Assembly: GCA_022822685.1 (NCBI GenBank)
Contig: JAJEAQ010000579.1
Location: forward strand, 1 to 6,061
Source of the DNA: Trichodesmium sp. jk18x7bins.61
GTDB taxonomy: Bacteria; Cyanobacteriota; Cyanobacteriia; Cyanobacteriales; Microcoleaceae
Length of the DNA: 6,061 nt
Direction: 5' to 3'
Shown: piece after piece, positions 4,780 to 6,061 of the stretch
How positions within the stretch are numbered: the first letter of the stretch is position 1
Layout: the number at the start of each line of letters is the position of its first letter
Translations under genes and position numbers: made by a program
Notes under the pieces: generated by a model
Databases searched by the model: none
Told to the model about the DNA's origin: nothing
What the model saw: the letters and a program-made list of their open reading frames with translations, nothing else

Positions 4780-6024
4780 ATGATAGACATCAATCAAGAT
4801 TTCCAAAAAGCTCTCAATTTACAGAAAGAAGGGAAGGTAAAAGAGGCAGAGTCAATATATATAAACATACTCAAATCTGATAGTAATCATGTAGCTTCCT
4901 TGATTAACCTAGGTTTGATAGAACAAGGTAAAGGTAAACTAGATGAAGCAACTCAGTTTTATAAGTATGCCTCTTCCATAGAACCAGATAATACTTCTCT
5001 ATTGTATCTTTTAGCCAGACTCACACAAGAGTTAAACCAATTTGATGAAGCTATTGCTTACTGGAACAGATTAATCAAACTCAAACCAGATTCGGCCTTA
5101 GAATATTATGGGAATATAGGCAACAGTTTCGTTCAACAAGGCAAATTTGAAGAGGCACTAAAATACTTTAATAAGGCCATAGAAATATCACCTAAAAGTT
5201 TTCAAGCCCATCAGGCGATCGGTAATTTGCTGATTCGACAACAAAAATTAGAAGCAGCTAAATCAGAATTCACCAAAGCACTGGAAATTAATCCTAGTTA
5301 TAAAACAGCAAAAATTTGGTTAAATTTAGTTGATCGGCTAATCAAGGGAGATAATCTTATTTCATTTAATTATCAAGGGACTCCGATAAAATTTGAAATA
5401 ATTGGGAAAAATCTAGCAGTAGAAATTGCTCATGTTAGTGGCAATTTTTATGAAATAGCTGAGTTAGAATTTATCAGACAGAACCAACAATCATCAAATA
5501 TAGTTGTTGTTGATATTGGAGCCAATACAGGAAATCATTCAGTTTACTTTGCCAAAATTATGCAAGTGGCAAAAGTAATTCCTATAGAGTTTCATCCAGA
5601 AATTATTGCAGCGTTGAAAAGACATATTTCAATTAACCAAGTTAGTAATGTTGACTTGTCTAAATTAGGGTATGCTATTGATAAAAATCGTGGTAAATCT
5701 TTGATAAAAGAACATCCAGCTAGAGATTTGTTCTTGACAGAAATTTATGATAACGTCAGAAATGGTGAAGTAGCAGTTGTGACTTTAGATGAACTGATTA
5801 CTGAGAAAATAGACTTGATCAAAGTTGATGTACAAGGCAAAGAAATAGATGCTTTGCAAGGGGCAAAAAAATTGATATCTAATTACCAACCTGATATGAT
5901 AGTTGAAGTTGCTAAAAGCAATATCAAGGATTTTAGAAAATTCTTAGAGGCAGTGAGCTATCAAACTGTTAAAGCATTCGATCAAGGAAGATATGTTAAT
6001 TTTTATATAAAACATACTAACTAA
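4780..6024 (+). CDS. TPR-repeat protein fused to an FkbM-type methyltransferase
   Basis: The 414-aa product has two parts. Residues about 3-175 form four to five TPR units (for example YYGNIGNSFVQQGKFEEAL at 109-127, then FNKAIEISPK), a protein-binding superhelix. Residues about 240-400 are a class I SAM-dependent methyltransferase of FkbM type (Methyltransf_21). Motif I is VVDIGANTGNHSVYFA (243-258), the acidic post-I residue is E270 (IPIEFHPE), and the FkbM signature is VTLDELI (334-340) with IDLIKVDVQGKEIDALQGA (344-362). The FkbM family methylates hydroxyl groups of secondary metabolites or sugars. In cyanobacteria such TPR fusions often lie near glycan or glycosyltransferase genes, but the acceptor here cannot be told. 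There is no signal peptide or membrane segment, so it should be cytosolic. No clear ribosome site precedes the ATG. The start is supported because the first TPR helix begins directly after it. The gene appears complete. Confidence 0.9.
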   Translation: MIDINQDFQKALNLQKEGKVKEAESIYINILKSDSNHVASLINLGLIEQGKGKLDEATQFYKYASSIEPDNTSLLYLLARLTQELNQFDEAIAYWNRLIKLKPDSALEYYGNIGNSFVQQGKFEEALKYFNKAIEISPKSFQAHQAIGNLLIRQQKLEAAKSEFTKALEINPSYKTAKIWLNLVDRLIKGDNLISFNYQGTPIKFEIIGKNLAVEIAHVSGNFYEIAELEFIRQNQQSSNIVVVDIGANTGNHSVYFAKIMQVAKVIPIEFHPEIIAALKRHISINQVSNVDLSKLGYAIDKNRGKSLIKEHPARDLFLTEIYDNVRNGEVAVVTLDELITEKIDLIKVDVQGKEIDALQGAKKLISNYQPDMIVEVAKSNIKDFRKFLEAVSYQTVKAFDQGRYVNFYIKHTN

Positions 6025-6061
6025 ATTAGAAATGTAAGTTGGCTGGGAGTATCTGTGAAAT

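Overview
The window looks like chromosomal DNA of a filamentous or otherwise multicellular-type cyanobacterium. The evidence is four perfect copies of the HIP1 octamer GCGATCGC (995-1002, 1093-1100, 4231-4238, 4297-4304), the cyanobacterial clpR-clpP3 gene pair, a VWA protein of a type common in cyanobacteria, low-GC genes, and intergenic regions carrying short tandem heptamers and small palindromic dispersed-type repeats. The genus cannot be fixed from the sequence alone.

Layout. Bases 1-583 hold no gene but are rich in repeats: a stem-loop at 131-164, inverted clusters of the heptamer GGCAARA at 198-226 and 379-410, and between them a three-tier stem-loop at 291-344. Bases 625-1869 on the minus strand encode a soluble VWA protein with an intact metal-binding site, followed by a hairpin at 584-613. 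The 569-base divergent spacer 1870-2438 contains a repeat-like fragment, competing inverted repeats, a perfect 10-bp palindrome and a candidate promoter for the Clp genes. On the plus strand clpR (2439-3131) and clpP3 (3163-3759) form a tight pair. A terminator-like hairpin (3768-3794) then precedes a J-domain protein (3814-4455). The gap 4456-4779 carries what looks like the C-terminal remnant of an unidentified minus-strand gene whose stop codon overlaps that of the J-domain gene. A TPR/FkbM-type methyltransferase gene (4780-6024) closes the window.

How the genes work together. ClpR (catalytic triad lost) and ClpP3 (triad intact) are the two subunits of the mixed ClpP3/R protease core that in cyanobacteria works with the ClpC chaperone. 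The J-domain protein 54 bases downstream would fit a proteostasis cluster, because J-domains recruit Hsp70/DnaK, but the hairpin between them makes co-transcription uncertain. The VWA gene shares only the divergent spacer with clpR, and the methyltransferase gene appears to be a separate unit.

No clearly new multi-gene system is evident. The best leads are the minus-strand gene remnant at 4452-4688, the Clp/J-protein linkage, and the nested repeat structure at 198-410.
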